A stretch of DNA of 64,000 bases from Desulfosporosinus sp. Sb-LF (GCF_004766055.1 NZ_SPQR01000003.1:124001-188000); one strand, 5' to 3'; numbered from the stretch's first letter, positions 53,650 through 61,149 are shown. The notes: generated by a model from the letters alone, not told the origin. Program-made: numbers and translations.

Positions 53650-54099
53650 CTACTCCACCCCCAGATAGGTCTTAACTGCTCTGAGCTGCCCCATATAGCC
53701 CGTACAACGACACAAGTTACCGGTCAGATAGTGTATTATTTCTTCTTCTGAAGGATTAACCAACTCATTTTTCATGGCCAGCACATTCATGATGAACCCT
53801 GGGCTACAAAAACCACACTGTTCTGCCCCTTCTGCGCTTAGTACTTGGGCAAATTCTTCTGCCGCCTTGGGAACCCCTTCAATAGTTGTGACTTTTTTAC
53901 CGTGAACACGCGAGGAAAGGATTGAACAAGACAGCATAGACTTGCCATCAATCCAGACTGTGCATAGTCCGCAGCAGCTTGTTTCACATGCCTTCTTAAC
54001 ACTAAGCAGACCTTGGGCCCTTAAAGTATCCGCCAGAAATTCACCGTTTGCTACGTCCCAAGTTACTACTTTATCATTAATCGTTACTTCGATTTGCAT
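53650..54099 (-). CDS. Molybdenum hydroxylase, 2Fe-2S subunit
   Basis: 149 residues. A plant-type [2Fe-2S] domain at the N-terminus (CETSCCGLCTVWIDGKSMLSC) and a second cluster in the helical C-terminal domain (GFCSPGFIMNVLA, then NLCRCTGYMGQ) form the normal two-cluster set. It carries electrons between the Mo and FAD subunits. It overlaps the FAD gene by 16 nt and lies 2 bp from the Mo gene, so all three are one operon. Confidence 0.95.
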   Translation of the reverse strand: MQIEVTINDKVVTWDVANGEFLADTLRAQGLLSVKKACETSCCGLCTVWIDGKSMLSCSILSSRVHGKKVTTIEGVPKAAEEFAQVLSAEGAEQCGFCSPGFIMNVLAMKNELVNPSEEEIIHYLTGNLCRCTGYMGQLRAVKTYLGVE

Positions 54100-54887
54100 T
54101 GCAGAACCTCCATTATTCCCCTCTTGACGAGCACTTGGCAGAGAGCCCGGCGATAGTCGGCCGTCCCCCTCATATTTGTGCCAAAGGATAACTCGGCTGC
54201 GGCTTGTTGCGCCGCATCCTCGATCTCCTTGTCTGTTAGGGTTACTGTGGACAGAGTTGTCGAAGCTTTCTTAGCTATTGCCGCTCTTCTCGGTCTTGCC
54301 CCCACAACGATTGTCCATCGATCATCAAGCATTGAAACTGCAACATTTAAGATCGGATAGTCACTGGCCGAATTTCTAAAGCTCTGGTAATTGGCTAGAC
54401 GCTTGTTTTTCTTAATCCATAGTCTCTCTAATATGTCTTTTCCGTAGGGTTTGCTTAAAAAGTCAATTAAGGGCATTCTCCCATTCTTGTATAACTCGAC
54501 TTCCGTTTCTAACGCTAATAAAGCCGTGATCAAATCGGAAAAACCGTATTTAGAAAAAACCGAAGCGCCCACAGTAACTCCGTTTCTAAATTGCACTCCG
54601 ATAATATTTTCAACCGATTTGGATAGCACCCCATTGAAATGCTCTCTCAACATCGTATTGGTTTCAATCTCCCTTAGACTTGTCATAGCCCCAATCTCAA
54701 TGAAATCATCCTGTTCTTCGATATAGCTAAGCTTAAGGTCGGAAAGGTCAATCGCTGTACCAATTCGTTTGGAACCCATTTTCAAAAAAGCACACCCACC
54801 AAGAATTGTATTGTTTCTTTTTTTAGAAAGAACCTGATATGCTTCATCTAGGCTATTCGGTTGAACTAAATCAAGTACTGTAAACAC
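54084..54887 (-). CDS. Molybdenum hydroxylase, FAD-binding subunit
   Basis: 267 residues, CoxM/XdhB type. FAD motifs are degenerate but recognisable: TILGGCAFLKMGSKRIG near residue 28 and IGVQFRNGVTVGASVFSKYGFSDL near residue 95. The C-terminal CO-dehydrogenase-like domain (GTADYRRALCQVLVKRGI) is present. The start is GTG behind AGGAGGGG. It passes electrons to NAD or another carrier. It is the first gene after the riboswitch leader at 54921-55255. Confidence 0.9.
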   Translation of the reverse strand: MFTVLDLVQPNSLDEAYQVLSKKRNNTILGGCAFLKMGSKRIGTAIDLSDLKLSYIEEQDDFIEIGAMTSLREIETNTMLREHFNGVLSKSVENIIGVQFRNGVTVGASVFSKYGFSDLITALLALETEVELYKNGRMPLIDFLSKPYGKDILERLWIKKNKRLANYQSFRNSASDYPILNVAVSMLDDRWTIVVGARPRRAAIAKKASTTLSTVTLTDKEIEDAAQQAAAELSFGTNMRGTADYRRALCQVLVKRGIMEVLQCKSK

Positions 54888-54920
54888 TCCAGCCCCTCCT
54901 AGTAGTCAATCTTGTTATCT

Positions 54921-54987
54921 AAAAAAACAAACCCAGGCGAACAGTTTTCAACTCAAAAAACGCGAGAGAAATCTGTCAGCCTGGGTT
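54921..54987 (-). terminator. Riboswitch-linked terminator, copy 1
   Basis: Arms AACCCAGGC / GCCTGGGTT enclosing inner pairs (ACAG/CTGT), with a TGTTTTTTT tract on the reverse strand, about 30 bp before the FAD-subunit gene. Part of the expression platform of the aptamer at 55087-55155. Its 3' arm contains TTCGC, complementary to GCGAA at the aptamer's 3' end, giving a simple anti-terminator. Confidence 0.8.
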
Positions 54988-55005
54988 TTATCCACGACTA
55001 ACCAA

Positions 55006-55044
55006 CCACTAAAAACTTCTACTTCTCAAGCCGAAGTTGAGTGG
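55006..55044 (-). promoter_or_regulatory. Extra hairpin inside leader copy 1
   Basis: Outer arms CCACT / AGTGG and inner CTCAA / TTGAG form a stem present only in copy 1. It accounts for the longer aptamer-to-terminator distance (about 99 nt against 27 nt in copy 2). Confidence 0.45.
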
Positions 55045-55086
55045 CGATTCTGCATCACTTGGATTTTTTACCCTAGGTACACTTTC

Positions 55087-55155
55087 GCTCATAGTCGGAC
55101 CATTTACGGCAGTCCGGTAGAAACTTGCAGACCTTATCTCTGCTACTATATGAAC
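55087..55155 (-). ncRNA. Guanine-type purine riboswitch aptamer, copy 1 (upstream of Mo-hydroxylase operon)
   Basis: Reverse strand shows P1 (GTTCATA / TATGAGC), P2 (GCAGA-loop-TCTGC) with core GTTTCTACC, P3 (CCGGACT / GGTCCG) with core CCGTAAAT, and the 3' core CCGACTATG. The base that sets specificity is C, as in guanine-binding members (adenine switches have U). A sigma-A promoter precedes it and an intrinsic terminator follows, so ligand binding should lower expression of the molybdenum hydroxylase genes. All core positions look canonical. Confidence 0.93.
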
Positions 55156-55179
55156 ACAATATTCGTTTGCCTTGATTTC

Positions 55180-55208
55180 ATTTTACAAGGAATTCCGACA
55201 TAGGTCAA
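55180..55208 (-). promoter_or_regulatory. Sigma-A promoter of the Mo-hydroxylase leader
   Basis: Reverse strand TTGACC (55208-55203), 17 nt spacer, TAAAAT (55185-55180). Start near 55173, just ahead of the aptamer. Confidence 0.8.
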
Positions 55209-55213
55209 CAGTT

Positions 55214-55255
55214 TTTTCGAACGTTCACCGTTTAAATCTGTTAATCGTTCGACTT
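55214..55255. promoter_or_regulatory. PurR-box-like inverted pair, copy 1
   Basis: CGAACG and CGTTCG in inverted orientation, with 24 nt between CGAAC and GTTCG, immediately upstream of the -35. Geometry and position match the Bacillus PurR operator (PurBox pair) that lies before a riboswitch leader in the pur operon. The binding protein in this host is inferred. Confidence 0.65.
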
Positions 55256-55350
55256 AAAACGTAACAAGACTGCAAGCATATACTCGCAGCCTTGGTACGT
55301 AACGTTATATAAGGTATCCCATGATTATCGTAAATCACGAATTTTTCAAC

Positions 55351-56514
55351 TTAAACTGAATGATATACTTTCTTAAACTCTTCGACCGCTGCTTCCATGT
55401 TGGCTTCAAGTCCCATTTCCTTAAGAGTTTCTCCGACGAGTTCGATTGCTTTTACAAACATCTCTTCGGTGACATTCCCCATATGGCCGATCCGAAAAGC
55501 CTTCCCTGCTAAAGAAGCCAAAGCACCAGCGATCACCATGCCTTTAGCTGCTAACCGGGAACGGAACTCCACATCATTGACACCTTCTGGATAGACTATA
55601 CAACTCAAGGTAGGAGCCGCAGCCTCCTCAGCCGCCAAAGGTTTCATTCCATAAACTTTCAATCCTGCTCTCACGGCTTGACCTAAAGCAGCATGGCGCC
55701 GGTAACGGTTATTCAGCCCTTCTGCCATAACAATTTCCATACCTTTATTAAAGGCATAGATCATATTAACCGGAGGAGTTGCGAAGTATTTGCCCGGATC
55801 ATTCATAATTGAAATCCAATTTTTAATATCCAAATAATACCCTGGGACTTTAGCCATCGCTTCACGAGCAGCCAAAGCCTTCGGACCAAATGCCACTATA
55901 CCGAGTCCAGGCGGAACCCCGATCGCTTTTTGGGAGCCTGTTAACACCACATCCAATTTGTAGTCAGGGTGTCCGTAGGTTTTCTGCATATCTTCATCTA
56001 TCGCTGCAGCCGCACAAACTCCATCGAGAATAAAAAGCGCCCCTGCCTTTTTAACAACCGGAATCAGTTCTTCTATATGAGCCATAACCCCAGTCGAAGT
56101 ATCAACATGAGTTACAGTTACAGCCTTAAAGCCACCTTCAGCCAACTTTTCTTCGACCAGTTCCTTCTGGATATGTTTTCCCCACTCTGCCTGAAGAGAC
56201 TCTACTTGGATTCCAAAAGCCTTAGCTATCGGGATAAAGCGGTCGCCAAAATAGCCATGACTTATGACCAGTAACTTTTCCCCTGGAGCGACAGTATTGA
56301 TAAGCGCCATTTCCATAGCTAGGGTCCCTGAGCCAGCCACGACAAAAACCTCTCCATCCGTGTTAAATAACCGCTTGGTTAAAGAGAGGCTGTTTTTAAA
56401 AATCTTAACAACTCGAGGATCAGTGTGCGCGTAAGTTTCACTAGCTAACGCTTCATAAATTTCATCCACAACGGGTGTAGGCCCTGGGATGAGTAACATT
56501 TCCTTATTAGGCAT
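55351..56514 (-). CDS. PLP aminotransferase, alanine/serine/ureidoglycine-glyoxylate type (AGXT/PucG-like)
   Basis: 387 residues from the ATG at 56514, seven bases after AGGAGG. Fold-type I class V aminotransferase: N-terminal LIPGPTPVVDEIYEAL, VVAGSGTLAMEMAL, the PLP-lysine in VLTGSQKAIGVPPGLG, and the C-terminal AFRIGHMGNVTEEM. The family makes glycine from glyoxylate using alanine, serine or (S)-ureidoglycine as amino donor. Sequence alone does not decide among them. Purine-responsive control (see the leader at 56594-56852) fits either glycine supply for purine synthesis or handling of ureidoglycine. It reads toward the Mo-hydroxylase operon but has a separate leader. Confidence 0.88.
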   Translation of the reverse strand: MPNKEMLLIPGPTPVVDEIYEALASETYAHTDPRVVKIFKNSLSLTKRLFNTDGEVFVVAGSGTLAMEMALINTVAPGEKLLVISHGYFGDRFIPIAKAFGIQVESLQAEWGKHIQKELVEEKLAEGGFKAVTVTHVDTSTGVMAHIEELIPVVKKAGALFILDGVCAAAAIDEDMQKTYGHPDYKLDVVLTGSQKAIGVPPGLGIVAFGPKALAAREAMAKVPGYYLDIKNWISIMNDPGKYFATPPVNMIYAFNKGMEIVMAEGLNNRYRRHAALGQAVRAGLKVYGMKPLAAEEAAAPTLSCIVYPEGVNDVEFRSRLAAKGMVIAGALASLAGKAFRIGHMGNVTEEMFVKAIELVGETLKEMGLEANMEAAVEEFKKVYHSV

Positions 56515-56593
56515 ATGGTTTCCTCCTTCTTCCAACCCTTTTTGAGTATCTCCCGATGTTCATATAATAACAAAATAACGCTATACAAGTTGT

Positions 56594-56659
56594 CCAAAAA
56601 ACAATACCCAAGCGAAAGATTTCAACTCAAATGAACGAGAGAAATCTACCCGCCTGGGT
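56594..56659 (-). terminator. Riboswitch-linked terminator, copy 2
   Basis: Arms ACCCAAGCG / CGCCTGGGT plus inner AGATTTC / GAAATCT, with a TTGTTTTTT tract on the reverse strand. Its 3' arm contains TTTCGCT, the exact complement of AGCGAAA at the aptamer's 3' end, a ready anti-terminator. It lies about 80 bp before the aminotransferase gene. Confidence 0.82.
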
Positions 56660-56686
56660 TTTATCCCCGAGGTGTAATCCAATTTC

Positions 56687-56755
56687 GCTCATAGTCGGAC
56701 CATTTACGGCAGCCCGGTAGAAACTTGCAGACCTTATCTCTGCTACTATATGAAC
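56687..56755 (-). ncRNA. Guanine-type purine riboswitch aptamer, copy 2 (upstream of aminotransferase)
   Basis: Same design as copy 1: P1 (GTTCATA / TATGAGC), core GTTTCTACC, CCGTAAAT and CCGACTATG, with C at the specificity position. It lies exactly 1600 bp from copy 1, and the P2/P1 sequences are identical over long stretches. It is preceded by its own promoter and operator and followed by a terminator close to the aptamer. Predicted effect: repression of the aminotransferase gene when guanine is high. Confidence 0.93.
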
Positions 56756-56779
56756 TCTATCTTCGCATGTCTGAGTTAT

Positions 56780-56808
56780 ATATTACAAGAAATTACGACA
56801 ATGGTCAA
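56780..56808 (-). promoter_or_regulatory. Sigma-A promoter of the aminotransferase leader
   Basis: Reverse strand TTGACC (56808-56803), 17 nt spacer, TAATAT (56785-56780). Start near 56773. Same layout as the copy 1 promoter. Confidence 0.8.
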
Positions 56809-56814
56809 CTCTTT

Positions 56815-56852
56815 GTCGAACGTTTTTTGATTTAAATCAAAAATCATTCGAC
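56815..56852. promoter_or_regulatory. PurR-box-like palindrome, copy 2
   Basis: A 38 bp near-perfect palindrome: GTCGAACG and CATTCGAC at the ends and a perfect TTTTTGATTTAAATCAAAAA core. It lies directly upstream of the -35 box. Half-site and spacing agree with copy 1. Confidence 0.68.
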
Positions 56853-56987
56853 ATTATACCTGTTTATAATATTTTTGCTTTATACAGGCTGAGTAGGGAA
56901 CCAGACATATTGTATTTCCCATATAATGGGATTGTAAGCAAAGAAATTAGAATATCTCATAGCAATAAATTTTTAGGAGTGATAATA

Positions 56988-57101
56988 ATGGATCAATGGT
57001 CTCACATGGATGGTAGACATCACAGACGGTATAGGAGACATCAACCCATTTGGTTAATTATCCGTCCTTTTCATAGATGGAGACATCATCACGCTTGGTA
57101 A
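56988..57101 (+). CDS. 37-residue His/Arg/Trp-rich peptide
   Basis: ATG at 56988 lies eight bases after TTAGGAG; the stop is at 57101. The 37 residues contain 8 His, 8 Arg and 4 Trp (MDQWSHMDGRHHRRYRRHQP then IWLIIRPFHRWRHHHAW). A short hydrophobic patch (IWLIIRPF) divides two basic/aromatic arms. There is no signal peptide or known domain. A strong terminator starts 11 bp after the stop. This looks like a true small gene with its own transcription unit. Possible roles are metal binding, nucleic acid or membrane interaction, or an antimicrobial-type peptide; none is shown. An open frame reaches upstream to 56910, but without a ribosome-binding site. Confidence 0.65.
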   Translation: MDQWSHMDGRHHRRYRRHQPIWLIIRPFHRWRHHHAW

Positions 57102-57112
57102 AAACAAAATTT

Positions 57113-57142
57113 AAGCATCTGCGCTTTCGGGCGCAGATGCTT
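57113..57142. terminator. Terminator between the small peptide gene and the SdpI-like gene
   Basis: Perfect 12 bp arms (AAGCATCTGCGC / GCGCAGATGCTT) with loop TTTCGG and trailing TGTTTACTT. It serves both converging genes. Confidence 0.92.
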
Positions 57143-57145
57143 TGT

Positions 57146-57805
57146 TTACTTGTTAGTGATTTTCCGATAGGCAAAATATGAATAAGCAGTCGGCACCAGT
57201 GAAATCACTACCACAATACTTATAAAACCATATCCGTTTAACGTTGCACCTGTAAGAGTAAACAGTATATTCAAGACCCCACCGAATACCCATAACGGAG
57301 CAGCTAATCTATGGGTTTTTCTCCATACTTCTTCATTAGCCAAAGTCCAAGGGGTCTTTATTCCTATAAAATAGTTGTGTTTCACCCTGCCCATGACATT
57401 TCCTATAAATATGAATAACAGTGAAATCATGACCTGAATAAAAATCGGTCTATTAACGACAATCCCTGTGGAGATAAGAAAGGTAATGACTTCCATCCCG
57501 AGGAAAAAGACAATTAATAAATATTTTAGAAATTGATAGGTTGATTTAAAATTGGCGTAGTTTTTACGTTTGGGATCAATGTATGGAAGGGCTAGAAACA
57601 TAACATACATTGCTAGATTTATCACAGGCAGTCCGAATGCTCCGAAAAGCCTACTTCCATACCCGTTTACTTCTCCATTCGCATTCCAATGAACAGGTAC
57701 TCTGTCAGGAAGCAAGGGATAAAAATAAACCCCTAGTGCAAATCCCAGAACGATCAAGCTTAATATCAACCAATCTTTCTTCACCGTACTACTTATCTCA
57801 TTCAT
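57146..57805 (-). CDS. SdpI-family membrane protein (DUF1648 + SdpI)
   Basis: 219 residues with six membrane segments. The N-terminal DUF1648 part has PLLPDRVPVHWNANGEVNGYGSRLFGAF, and the C-terminal part the SdpI signature VMGRVKHNYFIGIKTPWTLANEEVWRKTHRLAAPLWVFGG. In Bacillus, SdpI protects against the SdpC killing factor and holds the repressor SdpR at the membrane. No sdpABC genes are in the window. It is encoded downstream of, and overlapping by 8 nt, an ArsR/SdpR-type repressor. Confidence 0.92.
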   Translation of the reverse strand: MNEISSTVKKDWLILSLIVLGFALGVYFYPLLPDRVPVHWNANGEVNGYGSRLFGAFGLPVINLAMYVMFLALPYIDPKRKNYANFKSTYQFLKYLLIVFFLGMEVITFLISTGIVVNRPIFIQVMISLLFIFIGNVMGRVKHNYFIGIKTPWTLANEEVWRKTHRLAAPLWVFGGVLNILFTLTGATLNGYGFISIVVVISLVPTAYSYFAYRKITNK

Positions 57806-58082
57806 CTTCGTGCCCTCCTTCGTTAACGTGGGTTGTGTTAAAAAACCACTTAATGACCTCTTGGAATACTGTCGTGTTCAGCGAGTAATAAATATTCTGA
57901 CCCCTTCGTTCATCAGTCACTAACAAAGCTTGTTTAAGAGTATTAAGATGATGAGAAATGCTTGGTTTCGACATGTCAAATTGTTCTGCGATTTCGCCAG
58001 CAGTCAAATCTCGATCTTTCAACAATAAAATAATCTTTCGCCTAGTCGGATCTGCAAGTGCTTTGAATGGTAGGTTAAGCAT
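57798..58082 (-). CDS. ArsR/SdpR-family transcriptional repressor
   Basis: About 94 residues from the ATG at 58082 (ten bases after AGGGGG). Winged helix: FKALADPTRRKIILLLKDRDLTAGEIAEQFDMSKPSISHHLNTLKQALLVTDERRGQNIYYSLNT, a standard ArsR fold with no metal-binding ELCVCDL motif, as in SdpR. It ends within the SdpI start. A 13 bp perfect inverted repeat over its predicted start site (58115-58146) is the likely autoregulatory operator. Confidence 0.92.
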   Translation of the reverse strand: MLNLPFKALADPTRRKIILLLKDRDLTAGEIAEQFDMSKPSISHHLNTLKQALLVTDERRGQNIYYSLNTTVFQEVIKWFFNTTHVNEGGHEDE

Positions 58083-58114
58083 TAAACGGTACACCCCCTT
58101 ATACAAATACCAAT

Positions 58115-58156
58115 TTAGATATTTAGACAACAATCTAAATATCTAACAATATTATA
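58115..58156 (-). promoter_or_regulatory. Operator and promoter of the SdpR/SdpI-like pair
   Basis: Perfect arms TTAGATATTTAGA / TCTAAATATCTAA separated by 6 bp (58115-58146). A reverse-strand TATAAT lies at 58156-58151, so the predicted start is inside the repeat: a clear repressor layout. Confidence 0.8.
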
Positions 58157-58225
58157 CTCTTTGATTGGAAAAAAGGAAATAGCTATGATTCCACTTATGA
58201 AACTTTCAAATCTATAGGGTTAGAA

Positions 58226-58486
58226 TCAGCCTGCCAAGATCCGCTGTATCTGGGCATATTTGGCCTCCGCCTCATCTTCGTCGCTAAACCACAAAGACCC
58301 CTGTTCGGATGACTCACTATTAAATGTATGAATTAACCCCCTCGACAAAACCTCCTTTCCCCAGGCTACAAAAAACTGCGCAGGAGAATTAACCGGATTA
58401 ACCCCAGAGCCAAAATAAATAGGGATCCCGTTAACCTCTATATTCTCATAAACCTTGGCCTTGGTCGTTCCACAAGGATTACCCAT
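58226..58486 (-). CDS. Small hypothetical protein (86 aa)
   Basis: 86 residues from the ATG at 58486 (GGAAGAAG upstream); the frame is open to 58507. It has a mixed soluble sequence (GNPCGTTKAKVYENIEVNGIPIYFGSGVNPV, then AQFFVAWGKEVLSRGLIHTFN) and an acidic C-terminal helix (DEDEAEAKYAQIQRILAG). No known family. It is placed alone between the SdpR operator and the laccase terminator. Confidence 0.6.
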   Translation of the reverse strand: MGNPCGTTKAKVYENIEVNGIPIYFGSGVNPVNSPAQFFVAWGKEVLSRGLIHTFNSESSEQGSLWFSDEDEAEAKYAQIQRILAG

Positions 58487-58608
58487 TACATCTTCTTCCT
58501 TCCACACATAATTATTATTTCTTTCATTAAATTGAATTCTACTTCGGACAACGTTTTTCCTTCATTGCGGTCTGAAAACGGAAAATGTTACTTCCCGTGA
58601 CCACGAGG

Positions 58609-58661
58609 GGTAAAACGAAATAACGGGAAAGCATTACCGCTACCCGTTATTTCATTTTACC
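58609..58661 (-). terminator. Terminator after the laccase gene
   Basis: 19 nt arms (GGTAAAACGAAATAACGGG / CCCGTTATTTCATTTTACC, one mismatch) with a 15 nt loop. Confidence 0.85.
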
Positions 58662-58685
58662 TCCTCTATGAGTCACTCTCTATCC

Positions 58686-60494
58686 CTAATCTTTTCTCTT
58701 CAACTGCGTTCTCCGAACTTTATACGGCCGCATCATATCATTGTCTTCGTGGTCGAGAATATGGCAGTGCCAAACATAGCCAGGGCCCTTCGAAGGGTCA
58801 AAAGGATAAAGATTCATTCCTGGAATAGAGATCCGAGCATTCTGTGGAGCAAATCGAACCCTGATCGTTGTCACCTCACCTGGAAAAGCCTTTATCGTGT
58901 CCTTCCATCCTTGTTCGTTAAGCAGCGGATACATCGGCCCATCTAGAAGATAGTGTTCAGTGTTCAGTACCTTGGTTGGATGGTTAAGTGGCGGCATTCC
59001 ATTAAGCGCTATCCAATCATCCATATACTGCATATCAAGCAACGCTTCGCGACTCTCTAAGCGGAATTGAACTAGGTGTAAATGAATAGGATGAGCATCC
59101 ATCGTAAGATTAACAATTTCCCATTCTTCGGTCGACCCGACTAGAGGAAGTTCAGAGATTGGGGAATGCCATTTTTGACCATCTAATAACACTTCTAACG
59201 GTCCGTTTGGTCCCCCAACCTCAAATAAAACCAATGTTCTTTTTTTTGAATTAACAATTAGGGGTGGTATAGTATTAAGTTTTTGCGGAAGTGGTGGTGG
59301 TGTAACAGCCGGTTTATCAAGTACTGTGAACTGCATTATTTGACCTACCGTTAGAGGATCGGGTTGATCTCCAGTCGGGAAGGGCGCGTTAGCATCGTTT
59401 TCTAAAATTAGTTTGGAACCAGGTAATACTGCTGAAAAGTCGACAAGTATATCTGCCCTCTCGCCAGGGGCTATGAGCAGGGATATAAGTTGCACAGACT
59501 TTGGTAGGTAACCCCCGTCACTGCCAATTTGAACAAAGGGCATCTGATTGGAGAACTTTAAGTTGTAGAACCGTGCGTTAGAGCCGTTTAGAACCCTGAA
59601 ACGATATTGTCTCGGCTCAACGGCTAGGTTTGGCCAGACCTTACCATTAACCATGATTGTATCACCGAAAAACTCCGGCATCCAATAGGGGTGAATATCC
59701 GGATTAATACCCGTATCGGGGAACGCAAATGAGCCGTCAGTATTGAAGGATCTATCTTGGATAGCTAATGGGATTTCAAATTTCCCTTGTGGGAGGATAG
59801 ATGTGTGTTTGTCGAGGGGATTATGTGGATCTCGTAACAAGTAGAAGCCGGCTAAACCCATAAGCACGTTAAGGCGAGTAATTCCCAGTGCGTGATCATG
59901 ATACCATAGTGTCGTGGGTTCCTGTGTATTTCCATAATGATACCGGGATTTTTCAAAAGTTGGTCCCGTTATAGCCTCTCCCGCAGTAAACCAAGCCTCT
60001 GGATGACCGTCAGAGGCTGACTCGGTTTCACCCCCGTGCAGGTGAGGAACGATAGGAACAGGAGCCTGTGCCAGTGGAAACCCTGGAGGAAAGACCGGAA
60101 AAGGTGGCATAGGCATGCCCATTTTATTCGGATTGGCCCAATGCAGAGTTGGGTCGACCGGAAGCAGATGAGGTCCCCCGAGATTATTTTCCCATTGTAC
60201 GTTGATTGGAACACCTCTCAAAGCCTCAAAAGTAGCGCCAGGCGTATTACGGAAATCAGGCATGATTTCACCCGTTTCTGGATCTTTGGCTTTGCCGCCA
60301 TATCCCCAAACGATCGTCTCGGGAAAGCCAGAGGGAAGAATTTGTTGAGAAAATTGGCTAACAGAAATTCTATAGTCATGACTTTTAACGATGTTTGTGA
60401 ACGGTTTTTTGACAATTGTCGGCTCGTATACTGGTGGGATCACTAATTCGTCAAGAAATTTCGGAATGTTATTTGGGTCAAGTGGTGTAGACAA
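58686..60494 (-). CDS. Multicopper oxidase (CotA-like laccase)
   Basis: 602 residues from a TTG at 60494 behind AAGGTGAG; the frame is open to 60542. Copper ligands are complete: HLHGG, TLWYHDHALG, DAHPIHLHLVQF, and the C-terminal YVWHCHILDHEDNDMM, with Met as axial ligand of the type 1 copper. Three cupredoxin domains. It lacks a signal peptide, which fits a spore-coat laccase of the CotA group, oxidising phenolics or bilirubin-like substrates with O2. In an anaerobe this is consistent with spore protection. Stand-alone gene. Confidence 0.93.
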   Translation of the reverse strand: MSTPLDPNNIPKFLDELVIPPVYEPTIVKKPFTNIVKSHDYRISVSQFSQQILPSGFPETIVWGYGGKAKDPETGEIMPDFRNTPGATFEALRGVPINVQWENNLGGPHLLPVDPTLHWANPNKMGMPMPPFPVFPPGFPLAQAPVPIVPHLHGGETESASDGHPEAWFTAGEAITGPTFEKSRYHYGNTQEPTTLWYHDHALGITRLNVLMGLAGFYLLRDPHNPLDKHTSILPQGKFEIPLAIQDRSFNTDGSFAFPDTGINPDIHPYWMPEFFGDTIMVNGKVWPNLAVEPRQYRFRVLNGSNARFYNLKFSNQMPFVQIGSDGGYLPKSVQLISLLIAPGERADILVDFSAVLPGSKLILENDANAPFPTGDQPDPLTVGQIMQFTVLDKPAVTPPPLPQKLNTIPPLIVNSKKRTLVLFEVGGPNGPLEVLLDGQKWHSPISELPLVGSTEEWEIVNLTMDAHPIHLHLVQFRLESREALLDMQYMDDWIALNGMPPLNHPTKVLNTEHYLLDGPMYPLLNEQGWKDTIKAFPGEVTTIRVRFAPQNARISIPGMNLYPFDPSKGPGYVWHCHILDHEDNDMMRPYKVRRTQLKRKD

Positions 60495-60741
60495 ATTGCT
60501 CACCTTCCGTACATTTTTACAATATAGTATTGCTAAATACATCTTTTTGTTCCGGCAGATTCGCCAATTATTACTTTCGCTATTGTCTACGTTCGCTTAC
60601 GCAATTCCGATTTAACGTGTTCTCCTTGCAATAGTGTTTTTTACAGTGACCTCATAAATGTGTATCGAAATTCTTCCCTCTGCTAAACAAATAGACTATA
60701 ATAACAACATCTAATAGGACAACTATCCAAGGAGGTGTTAG

Positions 60742-61149
60742 ATGTTTACTCAGGCTCATTCACCCGAACAATCTGCCTTTGGTAAACTTGAGAATGGTCG
60801 TGACGTGCTTATACTTTACGTCAAGGAATTCAGCAAGGAAGTTAGAGCAATAAATCAGTCCGCTCTGTCAGGGTATACCTACAACTGGTTTGCAACAGAG
60901 CAAAAGGATGCCTATGTCCTTCAAGTCACCTGGGCAAACGAAGTCCACATTGCGATTCGCTTCAACTCACAGCACTTCGGCCTAATTAAGCAATTACTCG
61001 AACCTAAGGATGTTATTCTTACGACAACCCCAATTTCTGAACTTATGGAAAATGCCAGGAAAAGCGACTATAACTTTCTCGAATTTAACGACGTACTTAC
61101 GTTTAGTAATTTATACTTTGCCACCCCTAGCTCAGAGTACCAGAATTAA
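60742..61149 (+). CDS. Hypothetical protein (135 aa)
   Basis: 135 residues, no recognised domain. AAGGAGGTG precedes the ATG, a strong ribosome-binding site. Predicted mixed alpha/beta: strands in RDVLILYVKEF, YVLQVTWANEVHIAIRF, and a long C-terminal helix with ISELMENARKSDYNFLEFNDV. No cysteine. It lies divergent from the laccase gene and could share control with it, but nothing links them. An intrinsic terminator about 100 bp further on may end it. Confidence 0.65.
   Translation: MFTQAHSPEQSAFGKLENGRDVLILYVKEFSKEVRAINQSALSGYTYNWFATEQKDAYVLQVTWANEVHIAIRFNSQHFGLIKQLLEPKDVILTTTPISELMENARKSDYNFLEFNDVLTFSNLYFATPSSEYQN

Noticed and set aside
55087-56755. Altered-specificity purine aptamers (xanthine or 2'-deoxyguanosine type)
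   Set aside because: All core bases I can read (GTTTCTACC, CCGTAAAT, CCGACTATG) are those of canonical guanine switches, so a variant claim is not supported.
56910-56987. N-terminal extension of the 37-residue peptide to 63 residues
   Set aside because: The upstream TTG has no ribosome-binding site, while the ATG at 56988 has TTAGGAG at ideal distance.
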